From the NCBI RefSeq assembly GCF_900142205.1, contig NZ_FRAA01000001.1, forward strand, positions 774,803-838,802: a stretch of DNA of 64,000 bases. Reading direction: 5' to 3'. Numbering within the stretch: the stretch's first letter is position 1; each line of letters begins with the position of its first letter. The translations under genes and the position numbers were made by a program. Source of the stretch: Reichenbachiella agariperforans. Lineage in GTDB: Bacteria; Bacteroidota; Bacteroidia; Cytophagales; Cyclobacteriaceae. Shown here piece after piece: positions 17,205-25,862 of the stretch. Under the pieces are notes generated by a model that was not told the origin of the DNA, made no database searches, and saw only the letters and a list, made by a program, of their open reading frames with translations.

Positions 17205-18485
17205 TTAAATTTTCAAACCTATCACGCTCCTATACCCATAGTCTGAGAACATCTTAGACTGCATGCCAAATGGCAGCTTGTGCACCTCACTCAACAGCAT
17301 CTTCAATGCGCCTGCGTCTTCTCGTTGTTCATTCGTTTCTTCGAGAATATTGACGGGTACGATGTACAGTGCTTTGATATTCTCGCCAGACACCGTATTG
17401 ACATCATACTCTATGTCCTTACCAGGCACCATCACTTCCTGATTACCTGCCAGAGTCTTAAACTCATTTCTATCATTGAGAAAAAACACATCATGATAAG
17501 CAGCAGAATGCGTCAGCTTGTCCTGTTTCTTATCATATACATTCACTGCTATCTCTAGTGGACAAGTTGTCTCAGTCTTTTGTCCCAAAAACCTCACATA
17601 TATTCTAGTGGAGAGCTTCTTGAGAATCAAATCTGATTTAGTACAATTCTCTTTGTAGATAATCTCAGTCAGCATAGCACTCACGAAAGAATTGAGTGCT
17701 AAAGCCTCTCTGGTATGGGTCTTCGAAAAAAACGAGGCAATAACCAATTGATCATTACACTCTCCAAACCAATATCCATTTTGATTGACACGGTTCTTAT
17801 CATAGACGATAAAAGCATCTTCTGTATATAGCTTGAGTTCATGCTGGTTAGGCAACATAGAGTCCTTCAGGCTCAGGAGATAATTAATTCCTCCATCCAT
17901 AAATTCGGACTTCTTGGTCTTTGACTCTTTTACCAGGCTATTGATATCATTTTTGAGTTGCTTAGACTCGCTAGTTTCCACCAGAGACATGGTTGACTCG
18001 AGCAGGTCAATTCCTGTATCTTGACTTTTGACAGCAGGCCGCGGTTTCTTTGCCACAGCTTTTTCTGCTAGACGCTCTTCTTTTTTCTCAAAGGCTACAT
18101 CGATTTCTTTACGGAGCGTTTCGGGATCCCATGGTTTTTTCAAAAATCGGTGTAGCCCTACTTTTTTCTTCACTTCACTGATATCCTCTTCATCACTAAA
18201 CCCCGTCATGATCATCCGTATAATATCAGGGTACATCGGTACGATTTTCAACAATAAATCAGACCCGTTCATACGAGGCATACACTGATCCGTCATAATC
18301 AAATCGACTGTATTCTGTGATAGCACTTGCTGTGCCTCGAACGCATCGATAGCCGTTAAGACATGATAAAACTTACCAAAGTTCCTATTGAATACACGCA
18401 GATTCACTTCTTCATCATCCACATACAGTACTGTATACTTCTTATCTACGTCCGTTTTATATGATTTATTCAACAAGTCCTCCAC
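17205..18485 (-). CDS. response regulator: receiver plus degenerate PP2C/SpoIIE-like domain
   Basis: The 426-residue protein starts with a complete receiver domain (D23/D24, phosphoacceptor D66, T94, K117). After a Lys-rich linker (about 130-195), residues 200-426 follow the order of a SpoIIE/PP2C serine phosphatase: SMLP near 209, the aromatic GYWF near 237, a helix pair ending in SAMLTEII, the KLTHSAAYHDVFFL strands, an LYIVP strand and a final VIGLKI strand. The acidic metal ligands of the family are gone: the usual SGD-FYW reads QNGYW, the ADCTGHG loop reads ASFFSKT, the SDG strand reads PVN and the final DD pair reads YR. It therefore looks like a pseudophosphatase under phosphorylation control, in the slot that SiaA holds beside SiaB and SiaC. 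The fold call is from visual comparison. Confidence 0.75.
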   Translation of the reverse strand: MEDLLNKSYKTDVDKKYTVLYVDDEEVNLRVFNRNFGKFYHVLTAIDAFEAQQVLSQNTVDLIMTDQCMPRMNGSDLLLKIVPMYPDIIRMIMTGFSDEEDISEVKKKVGLHRFLKKPWDPETLRKEIDVAFEKKEERLAEKAVAKKPRPAVKSQDTGIDLLESTMSLVETSESKQLKNDINSLVKESKTKKSEFMDGGINYLLSLKDSMLPNQHELKLYTEDAFIVYDKNRVNQNGYWFGECNDQLVIASFFSKTHTREALALNSFVSAMLTEIIYKENCTKSDLILKKLSTRIYVRFLGQKTETTCPLEIAVNVYDKKQDKLTHSAAYHDVFFLNDRNEFKTLAGNQEVMVPGKDIEYDVNTVSGENIKALYIVPVNILEETNEQREDAGALKMLLSEVHKLPFGMQSKMFSDYGYRSVIGLKI

Positions 18486-18500
18486 GTTGTATATTTAGTC

Positions 18501-19817
18501 TTAGATAAATTGGTTTGTTCCTCGTTCTTTTTTGAGCTGTATTTTTTTCGGCAAGTTGACCGTAAACACTGTTCCTTTACCCTCAGTACTATCTACCGAA
18601 ATTGTCCCTCCATGCTTATCAATAATACTATAAGTAATCGACAGACCTAAACCTGTACCCTTACCCACAGGCTTAGTTGTATAAAACGGATCGAAAATCT
18701 TCTTGCGTACATCCTCAGGAATACCTTTCCCGTCGTCTTGCACTTGAATCTGTACCGTGTCCGCATCTTTATCAATGGTACGAATCGTTATCGTCCCTTT
18801 GAAGTCAATCGCATCAGCAGCATTACCGATTAGGTTGACCAGCGCTTGATTGAGTTGCCCAGGAAGACATTTTATGGCCTTTAGCCCATGATCAAAATCT
18901 TTGAGAATCTTAGCCTTCTTCTTATACTTTGGCTTTAGAATCAGCAGGGCATTATCAATAATAGTCCCTACCTCTGCTTCTTTAACCTCATGTTCGTCTT
19001 GACGAGAGAAGATCCTAAGGCCATTGACGATCTCAGTAATACGGTTGGTACCGTAACTTACATCATCGATGGACTCCTCTGTCAACGTTCGAAGCTCCTC
19101 GTACTCTTTGTCATCATCACGAATAGACTTGTAGAGCTTTTTAACATCTTCTATCGTAGGCTGCTCACATACCGTGCGGTAGTTCTGAATGAACAATTGA
19201 TATTTCTCAAAATTCTCTTTGATGGAGTTAACCCCGTTGGACACGAAGTTGACAGGGTTGTTGATTTCATGCGCAATACCTGCTGTAAGCTGTCCCAGTG
19301 AAGCCATCTTCTCAGAATGCAACACCATGGCTTGTGCGTCCTCTAGTTTGTCATATATCTGCTCCAATTCGGTCTGACTGCTTGTTTTTTGTTTTTCACC
19401 TAGGCGACCTTTGAGCTCTCCATTTTGCGCAACTACTTTATCATAGGCCTCCTTAAAGACCTTCTTCATTTCCTTGCTCTTGTTATTGAGGAGATTGAGT
19501 TTTTGATAAAGACTCTGACTCTGAACCCTACAATCTTTTAAATCTTCGTTGAGTTCGCTAATCTGTTGTCCGTATTGGCTTTGTAGTTTCTTCTTTTCAC
19601 TTTCGAGGGATTGAAGTGTTTTTAGTTTACTGAAAGCCACAAAAGCTCCTACAATAAGGAGGGCAAAACAAACGATGGCAAAAACCAGATATACATTGGA
19701 GGATGCAGCCTGATCTTTAAGGCTATTGATTTCCTCACGGGAGATGGTCTGCCCTATGGTGTCCGAATAGACAAACAAGGCAACTAATAACAACGGTAGA
19801 TAATGCTTACTCTTCAC
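18501..19817 (-). CDS. membrane sensor histidine kinase
   Basis: The 438-residue kinase has a signal peptide (about 1-23), one transmembrane helix (about 42-62), a long coiled coil (about 65-170) and a histidine kinase core with H183 in GIAHEINNPVNF, an N-box (NLIGNAADAID), and G-boxes (DDGKGIP, GKGTGLGLSIT). There is almost no periplasmic domain, so the signal probably comes through the membrane or the coiled coil. The adjacent receiver protein, 15 bases downstream, is its likely partner. The core closely resembles that of the TPR kinase at 50789-53041. Confidence 0.93.
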   Translation of the reverse strand: MKSKHYLPLLLVALFVYSDTIGQTISREEINSLKDQAASSNVYLVFAIVCFALLIVGAFVAFSKLKTLQSLESEKKKLQSQYGQQISELNEDLKDCRVQSQSLYQKLNLLNNKSKEMKKVFKEAYDKVVAQNGELKGRLGEKQKTSSQTELEQIYDKLEDAQAMVLHSEKMASLGQLTAGIAHEINNPVNFVSNGVNSIKENFEKYQLFIQNYRTVCEQPTIEDVKKLYKSIRDDDKEYEELRTLTEESIDDVSYGTNRITEIVNGLRIFSRQDEHEVKEAEVGTIIDNALLILKPKYKKKAKILKDFDHGLKAIKCLPGQLNQALVNLIGNAADAIDFKGTITIRTIDKDADTVQIQVQDDGKGIPEDVRKKIFDPFYTTKPVGKGTGLGLSITYSIIDKHGGTISVDSTEGKGTVFTVNLPKKIQLKKERGTNQFI

Positions 19818-19879
19818 AATATTTTTCTTTTCTTAAATATAGCAGTAGAAAGAAAAACACACACTAGAAAGTCTAAAGT

Positions 19880-20284
19880 TTAACTAGCCTGTTTCAGAGA
19901 TTGTTTGATTTTGAATACCCCAATGAAATTAAATGGATGCTGATAATGCTGACTCATCTCTTTGCCAGTTTCCAGTATTTTCTCATTGTTTTTTTCGTAA
20001 TACCAATTAAAAGTCACTTTTCTATTTTCATTCTCTAGCGAAATCAACTTTTTGACTAGAATATAGATATAGGTAGTAGACCCAGTCATGTTCTTCAATC
20101 CGAAGTTTACGACGATCTCTTTCTTATTGGCACTTTCAAATTCATGTAAAAGACTAAATATATGTCCATAAAAGCTCAGCGGATCATCTGGTGTCGACAC
20201 TCCCGTAATCTCTAACAGTCCTTTGGCAGGGCTGAATTCGATCGAAGGCGTTGATCCTGTGGCTCTAATGAAATATCCATCCAT
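19880..20284 (-). CDS. SiaC-family (DUF1987) regulatory phosphoprotein
   Basis: The 134-residue protein matches the SiaC/DUF1987 family in length and in its start (IRATGSTPSIEFSPAKGLLEI), which resembles the usual T-x-x-T-P-x-I-x-F-d-x-x-x-G pattern. In Pseudomonas, SiaC is phosphorylated by SiaB on a threonine, and the unphosphorylated form activates the diguanylate cyclase SiaD. The segment that usually reads NTSS in the family appears as T67-G-S-T70 here, so the exact phosphosite is uncertain. The gene opens the chemosensory operon behind a good promoter. No GGDEF gene is present in the window, so its partner must differ or be elsewhere. Confidence 0.8.
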   Translation of the reverse strand: MDGYFIRATGSTPSIEFSPAKGLLEITGVSTPDDPLSFYGHIFSLLHEFESANKKEIVVNFGLKNMTGSTTYIYILVKKLISLENENRKVTFNWYYEKNNEKILETGKEMSQHYQHPFNFIGVFKIKQSLKQAS

Positions 20285-20343
20285 ATTTTTGGTGGGGGTT
20301 GGTAGGTATCCCTACTGTGAAACATTCTATTCTACTGCTGTTA

Positions 20344-20374
20344 CAAATGTAGAAAACTAATGTTCTGGATACAA
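20344..20374 (-). promoter_or_regulatory. Bacteroidota-type promoter of the siaC-che operon
   Basis: On the minus strand a -33 TTG (20372-20374) is followed after 20 bases by TACATTTG (20344-20351), an exact match to the TAnnTTTG -7 consensus of Bacteroidota. This predicts transcription starting near 20337, about 50 bases before the siaC-like start codon. Confidence 0.6.
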
Positions 20375-20384
20375 CTGGCTATTC

Positions 20385-20399
20385 TACCTAATTTAGGTA
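20385..20399. promoter_or_regulatory. 15-base palindrome upstream of the siaC-che promoter
   Basis: TACCTAA-T-TTAGGTA is a perfect 7-base inverted repeat centred about 45 bases upstream of the predicted -7 box. Its position suits an activator site. No regulator can be named. Confidence 0.4.
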
Positions 20400-20451
20400 T
20401 TAAGAAATTCTCGTAAAACTGGTACTAATGCAGTTCTCAACCTGTGGTATA

Positions 20452-21075
20452 TCAAAAATCCTTAACTGACTCTTTAAGAATTCGAATCGTTAAGATAAAA
20501 TAGCAGTGCTCTGCACTGACAGGGTCAAAATAATACTCGTACTCGGTCCCTGTCTTCTTCTTGATATCGATAAAACCAAGGCCAGCCCCCCCCACATCAG
20601 AGATACTCCCTTCGGCCATCGCCTGTTTGTGCATTTCTCTTAACCCATCTTTATCTAACGCATTGATTTTATCCAAAGTATCACGCAACCTAATCGTGTT
20701 CTCAGTAGAGATTTGGTTACCAGTGGTGACATAATACTCGTCTTCATTGTGTCCGATCAAGAAAATACCATCCTTTGCCAAACCCTGCTCAAGACTATTG
20801 GATGCATAATCTGCTGTACTATCCGCATGTTTACAGATGTTTTGAAGCGCTTCGATCATCACATGATAGACACGTTTGGTTGTCTGTTTGCTCTCCTGAC
20901 GTTCGATCATACTCTCCTCCATCATATCTGTGATACCATCGATAGTAGACTGAGTCACTTTGCCCAAATAGACAATGTTGGCTGCAGATTCTTGCATGAG
21001 ATCCTGAAATGCAATTATATTTTTCAGGTGATTGAGCTGGGTTGCTTGCTTACTTCTGTTTCTATTTTTCCTCAT
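20452..21075 (-). CDS. SiaB-family protein kinase (DUF6272)
   Basis: The 207-residue protein is a GHKL-fold kinase of the SiaB type. The N-box is seen in EALQNICKHAD (about 92-102) and the glycine-rich ATP lid in GGAGLGFIDIKKKTG (about 162-176). Both are intact, so kinase activity is plausible. SiaB phosphorylates SiaC in the Pseudomonas SiaABCD system. The siaC-like gene follows after a 167-base gap that contains its own promoter. The gene lies 56 bases after pabC and might also be read from the upstream operon. Confidence 0.82.
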   Translation of the reverse strand: MRKNRNRSKQATQLNHLKNIIAFQDLMQESAANIVYLGKVTQSTIDGITDMMEESMIERQESKQTTKRVYHVMIEALQNICKHADSTADYASNSLEQGLAKDGIFLIGHNEDEYYVTTGNQISTENTIRLRDTLDKINALDKDGLREMHKQAMAEGSISDVGGAGLGFIDIKKKTGTEYEYYFDPVSAEHCYFILTIRILKESVKDF

Positions 21076-21131
21076 ATCTACGAAAAAAAGGGTGGCGATG
21101 AATTTGACCTCAATATTAAAATAAAACTATT

Positions 21132-21725
21132 TCAGTTCGAAATAATACCATCAACATTAATTTCTAATTTACTCAGATCATTCATGGCATTGATTAATGA
21201 CACCTTTTGAAACCTACGTAAATCACTAACTGATATCTTCGTTGGGTGCAGTATTTTCTCGTTGATCAGCTGAGTGCGACGTATTCCTGACAGTAGAGGA
21301 GTCTCTGGGGTCAACCATCTATTCCCATCATAAAACGCCAAATTGGCAAAATAACTATCTGTCAACATCCCATCTTTAACTATGATAATATCATCTGCTT
21401 CACCTCTTTTTTCGAACAAAGTGGATAGCGCACTGCGATCTACATACTTATAAGTATAATCTATCTCATCCCCCTCGACCAACCGTAAAGATTGAATAGT
21501 GGGTCGGTGATAAACGATAAACTCTACATACACCTCACTTTCGTCATACAACACTCTACACTTATGCTGGTTACAATCAGGAATCTCTGGAAGCAACTTA
21601 CCCAAATCATGAATATGCGCCTGTGGATAAAAGTGAGCAAAGGTTCTGTTCACACGCTGTTGATGCAAATCTAACAGTTCTGGTTTACCTCCTTGATAAT
21701 TAATACTTTCAATAAACTGGGACAT
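21132..21725 (-). CDS. pabC: aminotransferase class IV, probable 4-amino-4-deoxychorismate lyase
   Basis: The 197-residue protein is a short fold-type IV PLP enzyme. The likely PLP lysine is in YTYKYVDR, and the family segments DGMLTDSYFANLAFYDG and TPETPLLSGIRR follow. With the pabB gene overlapping it by 17 bases, the expected reaction is cleavage of aminodeoxychorismate to 4-aminobenzoate and pyruvate in folate synthesis. It is shorter than the 270-residue enterobacterial PabC but usual for Bacteroidota pabB-linked versions. Confidence 0.82.
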   Translation of the reverse strand: MSQFIESINYQGGKPELLDLHQQRVNRTFAHFYPQAHIHDLGKLLPEIPDCNQHKCRVLYDESEVYVEFIVYHRPTIQSLRLVEGDEIDYTYKYVDRSALSTLFEKRGEADDIIIVKDGMLTDSYFANLAFYDGNRWLTPETPLLSGIRRTQLINEKILHPTKISVSDLRRFQKVSLINAMNDLSKLEINVDGIISN

Positions 21726-22683
21726 ACACTTTATCTATCATTTCCTGGTATTCGGCACTAGCATCACTGAGAGAATGAATCCCTCCTCCACTCTTGTAAA
21801 CCCATTTACCACGTTCATTTTGAATAAAGCGAATCATGACTCCACTGTCAAAATTCTCCCCATCAAAATACCCCATTACCCCTGTATAAAAACCTCGGTC
21901 GTACCCTTCCACCTCTTCTATGATTTTCAACGTCCTGGCTTTAGGAGCTCCGCTGATCGATCCCGCGGGTAAAAGTGAAAAAATAATCTCTCCCATTCGC
22001 TCCAAATAATCCGTGGGCAACTGACCTGTAATCTTAGAACTGGCCTGTAGAAGATGCTTATGATTGGTCCTGATCTCATCTAAATAGCGAAACTGCTCCA
22101 CCCGCACGTTCGACGCATGAATACTCATGTCGTTGCGAATGAGGTCAACAATCGTAGCGTGCTCAGCGAGCTCTTTCTTGCTATTCAGCAAAACATCTCG
22201 GGCATGTGGCAAATCTGCATCAATCGTCCCCTTCATAGGAAAAGAAGATATTTGTCCCTCGTAAATCTGTACAAATATCTCAGGCGAAAAAACCACAAAC
22301 TCATCGCGACACCACAGTCGATAGCGGGCATTGCTACGAAAAAACACATCTTGTAGACTACAATCTCCCTGCACAGGCGTAGGGCAAGTCAAATTGAGCA
22401 GGTAACTATTGCCTTGTGTCAGTTCGTGATGGACTCGGTTGTATTTTTCCTCATATGCTGCGAAAGACATCGGACTCCTCTCTAGCTGCGTAGACACATC
22501 TCTGCGATCACTCCCCTGCGCATTGCCATGGCCGTTGATCTGATACATGATCTGTGTCGGATCGATCTCTTCTGTGGTCAGTACTAGATTATTCTGCCCT
22601 TTGAAGTCAGAAATAAACAAGAATGGAGTACGCGCAGATGCCAATTCATTGATCCGAGCGATTGCCTCGGTTTTACTTCGCAT
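21709..22683 (-). CDS. pabB: aminodeoxychorismate synthase component I
   Basis: The 324-residue protein is a compact chorismate-binding enzyme lacking much of the N-terminal domain of long PabB or TrpE. Signature segments are STQLERSPMSFAAYEE, FPMKGTIDADLP, IVDLIRNDMS, LLPAGSISGAPKART and the final KSGGGIHSLSDASAEYQEM. It converts chorismate and ammonia to aminodeoxychorismate. No pabA glutaminase is in the window, so it must be encoded elsewhere or be shared with tryptophan synthesis. The gene overlaps both neighbours, the membrane protein gene by 11 bases and pabC by 17, which indicates a coupled operon. Confidence 0.9.
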   Translation of the reverse strand: MRSKTEAIARINELASARTPFLFISDFKGQNNLVLTTEEIDPTQIMYQINGHGNAQGSDRRDVSTQLERSPMSFAAYEEKYNRVHHELTQGNSYLLNLTCPTPVQGDCSLQDVFFRSNARYRLWCRDEFVVFSPEIFVQIYEGQISSFPMKGTIDADLPHARDVLLNSKKELAEHATIVDLIRNDMSIHASNVRVEQFRYLDEIRTNHKHLLQASSKITGQLPTDYLERMGEIIFSLLPAGSISGAPKARTLKIIEEVEGYDRGFYTGVMGYFDGENFDSGVMIRFIQNERGKWVYKSGGGIHSLSDASAEYQEMIDKVYVPVY

Positions 22684-22987
22684 CGAGTTTTGATTTTTGA
22701 CGCGTCATCCGGTACCACGTCCTTTTGACAAAGCCCCAAAAAAACGCAAATTGGCCAAACAAAAAACCATAAAAAAGAAGGATACCCAAGTAAACAGGAA
22801 GGATAAAAATGTAGTATAAAATAGTAAACAGAAACTCATACTGATCCGAACTGGTAATCATACCCATAATGGGTTTTCTCAAAAACATCACAGAAAACCC
22901 CGTACAAGCAAAAACTAGAAGTACCACTACTACTTGCCAAGCATTTTTCAGCTTCCACCTCGCTTGCAACTTATCCAAAAAACCCAT
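22673..22987 (-). CDS. small membrane protein, DUF6787-like
   Basis: The 104-residue protein has about three hydrophobic segments (near 18-38, 48-70 and 70-88) and a basic C-terminus. The start WKLKNAWQVVVVLLVFACTG resembles the Bacteroidota family DUF6787, whose function is unknown. Its start codon is directly adjacent to the stop of the pseudouridine synthase gene, and it overlaps pabB by 11 bases, so it is a genuine operon member. Confidence 0.7.
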   Translation of the reverse strand: MGFLDKLQARWKLKNAWQVVVVLLVFACTGFSVMFLRKPIMGMITSSDQYEFLFTILYYIFILPVYLGILLFYGFLFGQFAFFWGFVKRTWYRMTRQKSKLDAK

Positions 22988-23725
22988 TTACTGCAGTTTA
23001 TCCATATACTTGTCCTTGCTCTTGATTTTAGGAGACTTCTTGTCCAAAACGAGAAACTGCTCCCAAAAATCATTAACTGGCACCCCTGCCACCACCTTGA
23101 CAGGCTCCTTGCTAACGGGATGAATAAAATCCAACGAACGCGCATGCAGGTTGATACTGGCATCTGGGTTGGCTCTAGCAAACCCATATTTCAAATCGCC
23201 CCGGATCGGGCAGTCCATACTAGCCAACTGTACGCGAATCTGGTGAGGCCTCCCTGTCTGCGGTTGTACTTCTAACAGATAATGGTCATTGAGCCCTCCT
23301 AAGACTTTGTACTTGAGTTCAGCTCTTTGCGAGCCTTCTACTTCTTTGTCAAACGCCTCAGTCTTGTTTTTGGCGGGATCTTTCTTGAGCCAGTGTACAA
23401 GTTTATCCTCTTTCTTCGGTGGTCTATTTTTCACAATCGCCCAATACACCTTTTTGATCTTCCGGTCTTTGAAGAGTTTGTTCATGCGCTCCAGACTCTT
23501 AGATGTTCGAGCGAATACCACCAAACCACTGACCGGCCTATCTAATCGATGAACCGTCCCTAAAAATACCGCTCCAGGCTTATTATACTTTTCTTTTACA
23601 TAGTCCTTACAGTAGTCCAAGAGCGGTTTGTCTCCTGTCTTGTCCCCCTGGACAAGGATACCTGGCCTTTTATCTACGATGAGCAGGTGATTGTCTTCAT
23701 ATACTGAGTAAAACGGCTTTTGCAT
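22988..23725 (-). CDS. RluA-family pseudouridine synthase
   Basis: The 245-residue protein consists of the catalytic domain only. The catalytic aspartate is in HRLDRPVSGLVVFAR, and the uracil-contacting segment is QTGRPHQIRVQLA. There is no N-terminal S4 domain, as in the RluC/RluD-like short subgroup of Bacteroidota. It isomerises uridines in rRNA or tRNA; the exact site cannot be read from the sequence. It sits 32 bases after prfC. Confidence 0.92.
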   Translation of the reverse strand: MQKPFYSVYEDNHLLIVDKRPGILVQGDKTGDKPLLDYCKDYVKEKYNKPGAVFLGTVHRLDRPVSGLVVFARTSKSLERMNKLFKDRKIKKVYWAIVKNRPPKKEDKLVHWLKKDPAKNKTEAFDKEVEGSQRAELKYKVLGGLNDHYLLEVQPQTGRPHQIRVQLASMDCPIRGDLKYGFARANPDASINLHARSLDFIHPVSKEPVKVVAGVPVNDFWEQFLVLDKKSPKIKSKDKYMDKLQ

Positions 23726-23757
23726 GATAGTAAGTTAATGTGTGAACAAAGATAAAC

Positions 23758-25341
23758 TTAAAACTCACTGGTAAAATGAAAGTCAATGTCAGGAAAATTA
23801 TCCTGCACCATCTGCAACCATGCCTTGGACTCAGCCATAAAGACCAACTGGCCATCCTTGTCCTTCGCGATATGTCTATATTTTGACTTGATAAATTCGT
23901 CCAATTTTTTCTTATCCTTGCTCGTAAACCAGCATGCTTTGAATAAATTCATCTGAGCAAAACGGCACGACGCACCATACTCATGGAGCAATCTGTGCTG
24001 AATCACCTCAAACTGTAGAGCGCCTACCGTACCGACGGCTTTTCTAGCTCCCATCTCGTAGGTGAATAGCTGTGCCACTCCCTCATCCATGAGCTGCTTT
24101 AGCCCTTTTTCGAGTTGCTTGGTCTTCATCGCATCGGTATTAATAACTTCACGAAATATCTCTGGAGAGAAACTCGGGATACCTTTGTACATCCCCTTCT
24201 CTCCCTCACTCAGCGTGTCGCCAATCTTGAGATTACCCGTATCGTAGAGTCCTACGATATCACCAGGCCATGCCTCATCGATGATTTCCTTACTCTGCGC
24301 CATAAATGCCGTCGCATTGGAGAATCTAAATTTCTTATCCAACCTCGTATGGTAGTAAGTACTTCCTCTCTGAAAAGTCCCCGCACATACTCTCACAAAG
24401 GCAATACGGTTTCTGTGTTTGGGATCCATGTTGGCGTGAATCTTAAAGATAAACCCTGAAAACTTGGACTCCTCTGGTTCGATGACACGCTCATCTGTTT
24501 CCCGTTTCATCGGGTTGGGTGCGATATCGATAAAACAGTCCAGCAGCTCCTGTACTCCAAAATTATTGACCGCACTGCCAAAGAACACAGGGGCTACCTC
24601 ACCGCTACGGTAGGTCTCTATCTCAAACTCTGGGTATCCACCATCTACTAATTCTACATCTTCACGCAGCGTCTTGGCATAGTTCTCACCGATCAACTCA
24701 TCCAGTTTAGGATCATTGAGATCCGTGATACTGATATCATTGTCGGTATCGAGTTTTTGCTTACTAGCCGTAAACAGCTTCAATTTCTTTTCATACAAGC
24801 TATAAACCCCCTTAAAGGTCTTGCCCATACTGATCGGCCAACTAAGTGGCCTCACCTTTATCCCGAGTTTTTCTTCGATTTCATCGAGCAAATCGTATGG
24901 ATCTTGCCCCTCACGATCCAATTTATTGATAAACACCATGACAGGCGTGTTTCGCATACGGCAAACTTCCATGAGCTTTTCAGTCTGAATCTCCACCCCC
25001 TTAACACAGTCCACGACCAGCACTACGCTATCTACCGCCGTAAGCGTACGATAAGTATCCTCCGCAAAATCCTGGTGACCAGGTGTATCCAACAGGTTGA
25101 TTTTGCGACCCTTATACTCAAACCCCATCACAGAAGTCGCTACAGAGATACCTCTCTGCTTCTCTATCTCCATAAAATCAGAAGTGGCGTGTCTATCGAT
25201 CTTATTAGACTTGACCGCCCCAGCCGTTTTGATCGCTCCCCCGAACAGCAACAGCTTTTCCGTCAAAGTAGTTTTACCTGCATCAGGGTGACTGATGATG
25301 CCAAATGTCCGTCTCTTCTTTATTTCTTCCTGTATTGTCAT
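23758..25341 (-). CDS. prfC: peptide chain release factor 3
   Basis: The 527-residue translational GTPase has G1 [14 protein letters not shown]3 DTPGHQDF and G4 NKLDREG at the N-terminus, followed by EF-Tu-like domain II and the RF3-specific C-terminal domain. The length matches family members. RF3 recycles RF1/RF2 from terminating ribosomes and helps in translational quality control. It opens the prfC, rluA-like, DUF6787-like, pabB, pabC block on the minus strand and has a good -7 box just upstream. Confidence 0.96.
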   Translation of the reverse strand: MTIQEEIKKRRTFGIISHPDAGKTTLTEKLLLFGGAIKTAGAVKSNKIDRHATSDFMEIEKQRGISVATSVMGFEYKGRKINLLDTPGHQDFAEDTYRTLTAVDSVVLVVDCVKGVEIQTEKLMEVCRMRNTPVMVFINKLDREGQDPYDLLDEIEEKLGIKVRPLSWPISMGKTFKGVYSLYEKKLKLFTASKQKLDTDNDISITDLNDPKLDELIGENYAKTLREDVELVDGGYPEFEIETYRSGEVAPVFFGSAVNNFGVQELLDCFIDIAPNPMKRETDERVIEPEESKFSGFIFKIHANMDPKHRNRIAFVRVCAGTFQRGSTYYHTRLDKKFRFSNATAFMAQSKEIIDEAWPGDIVGLYDTGNLKIGDTLSEGEKGMYKGIPSFSPEIFREVINTDAMKTKQLEKGLKQLMDEGVAQLFTYEMGARKAVGTVGALQFEVIQHRLLHEYGASCRFAQMNLFKACWFTSKDKKKLDEFIKSKYRHIAKDKDGQLVFMAESKAWLQMVQDNFPDIDFHFTSEF

Positions 25342-25363
25342 GGATTCACTTCAAAATGAGGCG

Positions 25364-25395
25364 CAAAGATAGTATGCCATTTTGAAGTTGTGAAA
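25364..25395 (-). promoter_or_regulatory. predicted prfC promoter
   Basis: TATCTTTG on the minus strand (25364-25371) matches the Bacteroidota -7 consensus exactly. A weak -33 (TTTC, 25392-25395) lies 20 bases upstream. The 5' leader would be only about 16 bases. Confidence 0.5.
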
Positions 25396-25511
25396 GGATG
25401 TTGACAACTACCTCCAAAATGATCTTCCTTGAGTCTAATTGTTACTCCAAAAACTTCTTTCGATTGTATGATATTCTTTATTTTACCCATCCAAACAAGA
25501 AACACAACCCT

Positions 25512-25856
25512 ATGACTACCACATTGATTCGATTAATCCTATCCGCAATTGCTGTTCTGATCTGTGCCTACATCTTACCTGGCGCTCACGTAGATGGCTT
25601 TTGGACTGCTCTCGTAGTAGCTGGCGTGCTGGCTGTCGTCAACATCCTTTTCAAACCAATTTTGGTGATATTGACCATCCCTGTGACCATCGTGACACTC
25701 GGGCTCTTCCTGCTCGTCATCAACACACTTATGATCATGCTCGTCAGTGCACTCGTCCCCGGGTTCACGGTAGATGGCTTTTGGTGGTCCTTTTTGTTCA
25801 GCTTAATACTCTCATTGATCAACTCACTATTGGGAGGATTGAACAACAACGAATAG
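25512..25856 (+). CDS. phage-holin-4-type small membrane protein
   Basis: The 114-residue protein starts at MTTTLIRLIL; an upstream in-frame ATG at 25398 would add 38 non-hydrophobic residues and overlap the promoter region. It has four hydrophobic helices and an internal repeat, AHVDGFWTAL near 25 and FTVDGFWWSF near 85. This pattern belongs to the Phage_holin_4_2/DUF360 family (YvlD-like), widespread chromosomal proteins that are not phage holins in most hosts. The function is unknown. Confidence 0.82.
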   Translation: MTTTLIRLILSAIAVLICAYILPGAHVDGFWTALVVAGVLAVVNILFKPILVILTIPVTIVTLGLFLLVINTLMIMLVSALVPGFTVDGFWWSFLFSLILSLINSLLGGLNNNE

Positions 25857-25862
25857 CATGTC

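Noticed and set aside
25398-25511. Upstream ATG for the holin-like protein
   Set aside because: The extra 38 residues are not conserved-looking, are non-hydrophobic and would cover the divergent promoter region.
25512-25856. Prophage remnant suggested by the holin-like gene
   Set aside because: No other phage gene is nearby, and this protein family is widespread on bacterial chromosomes.
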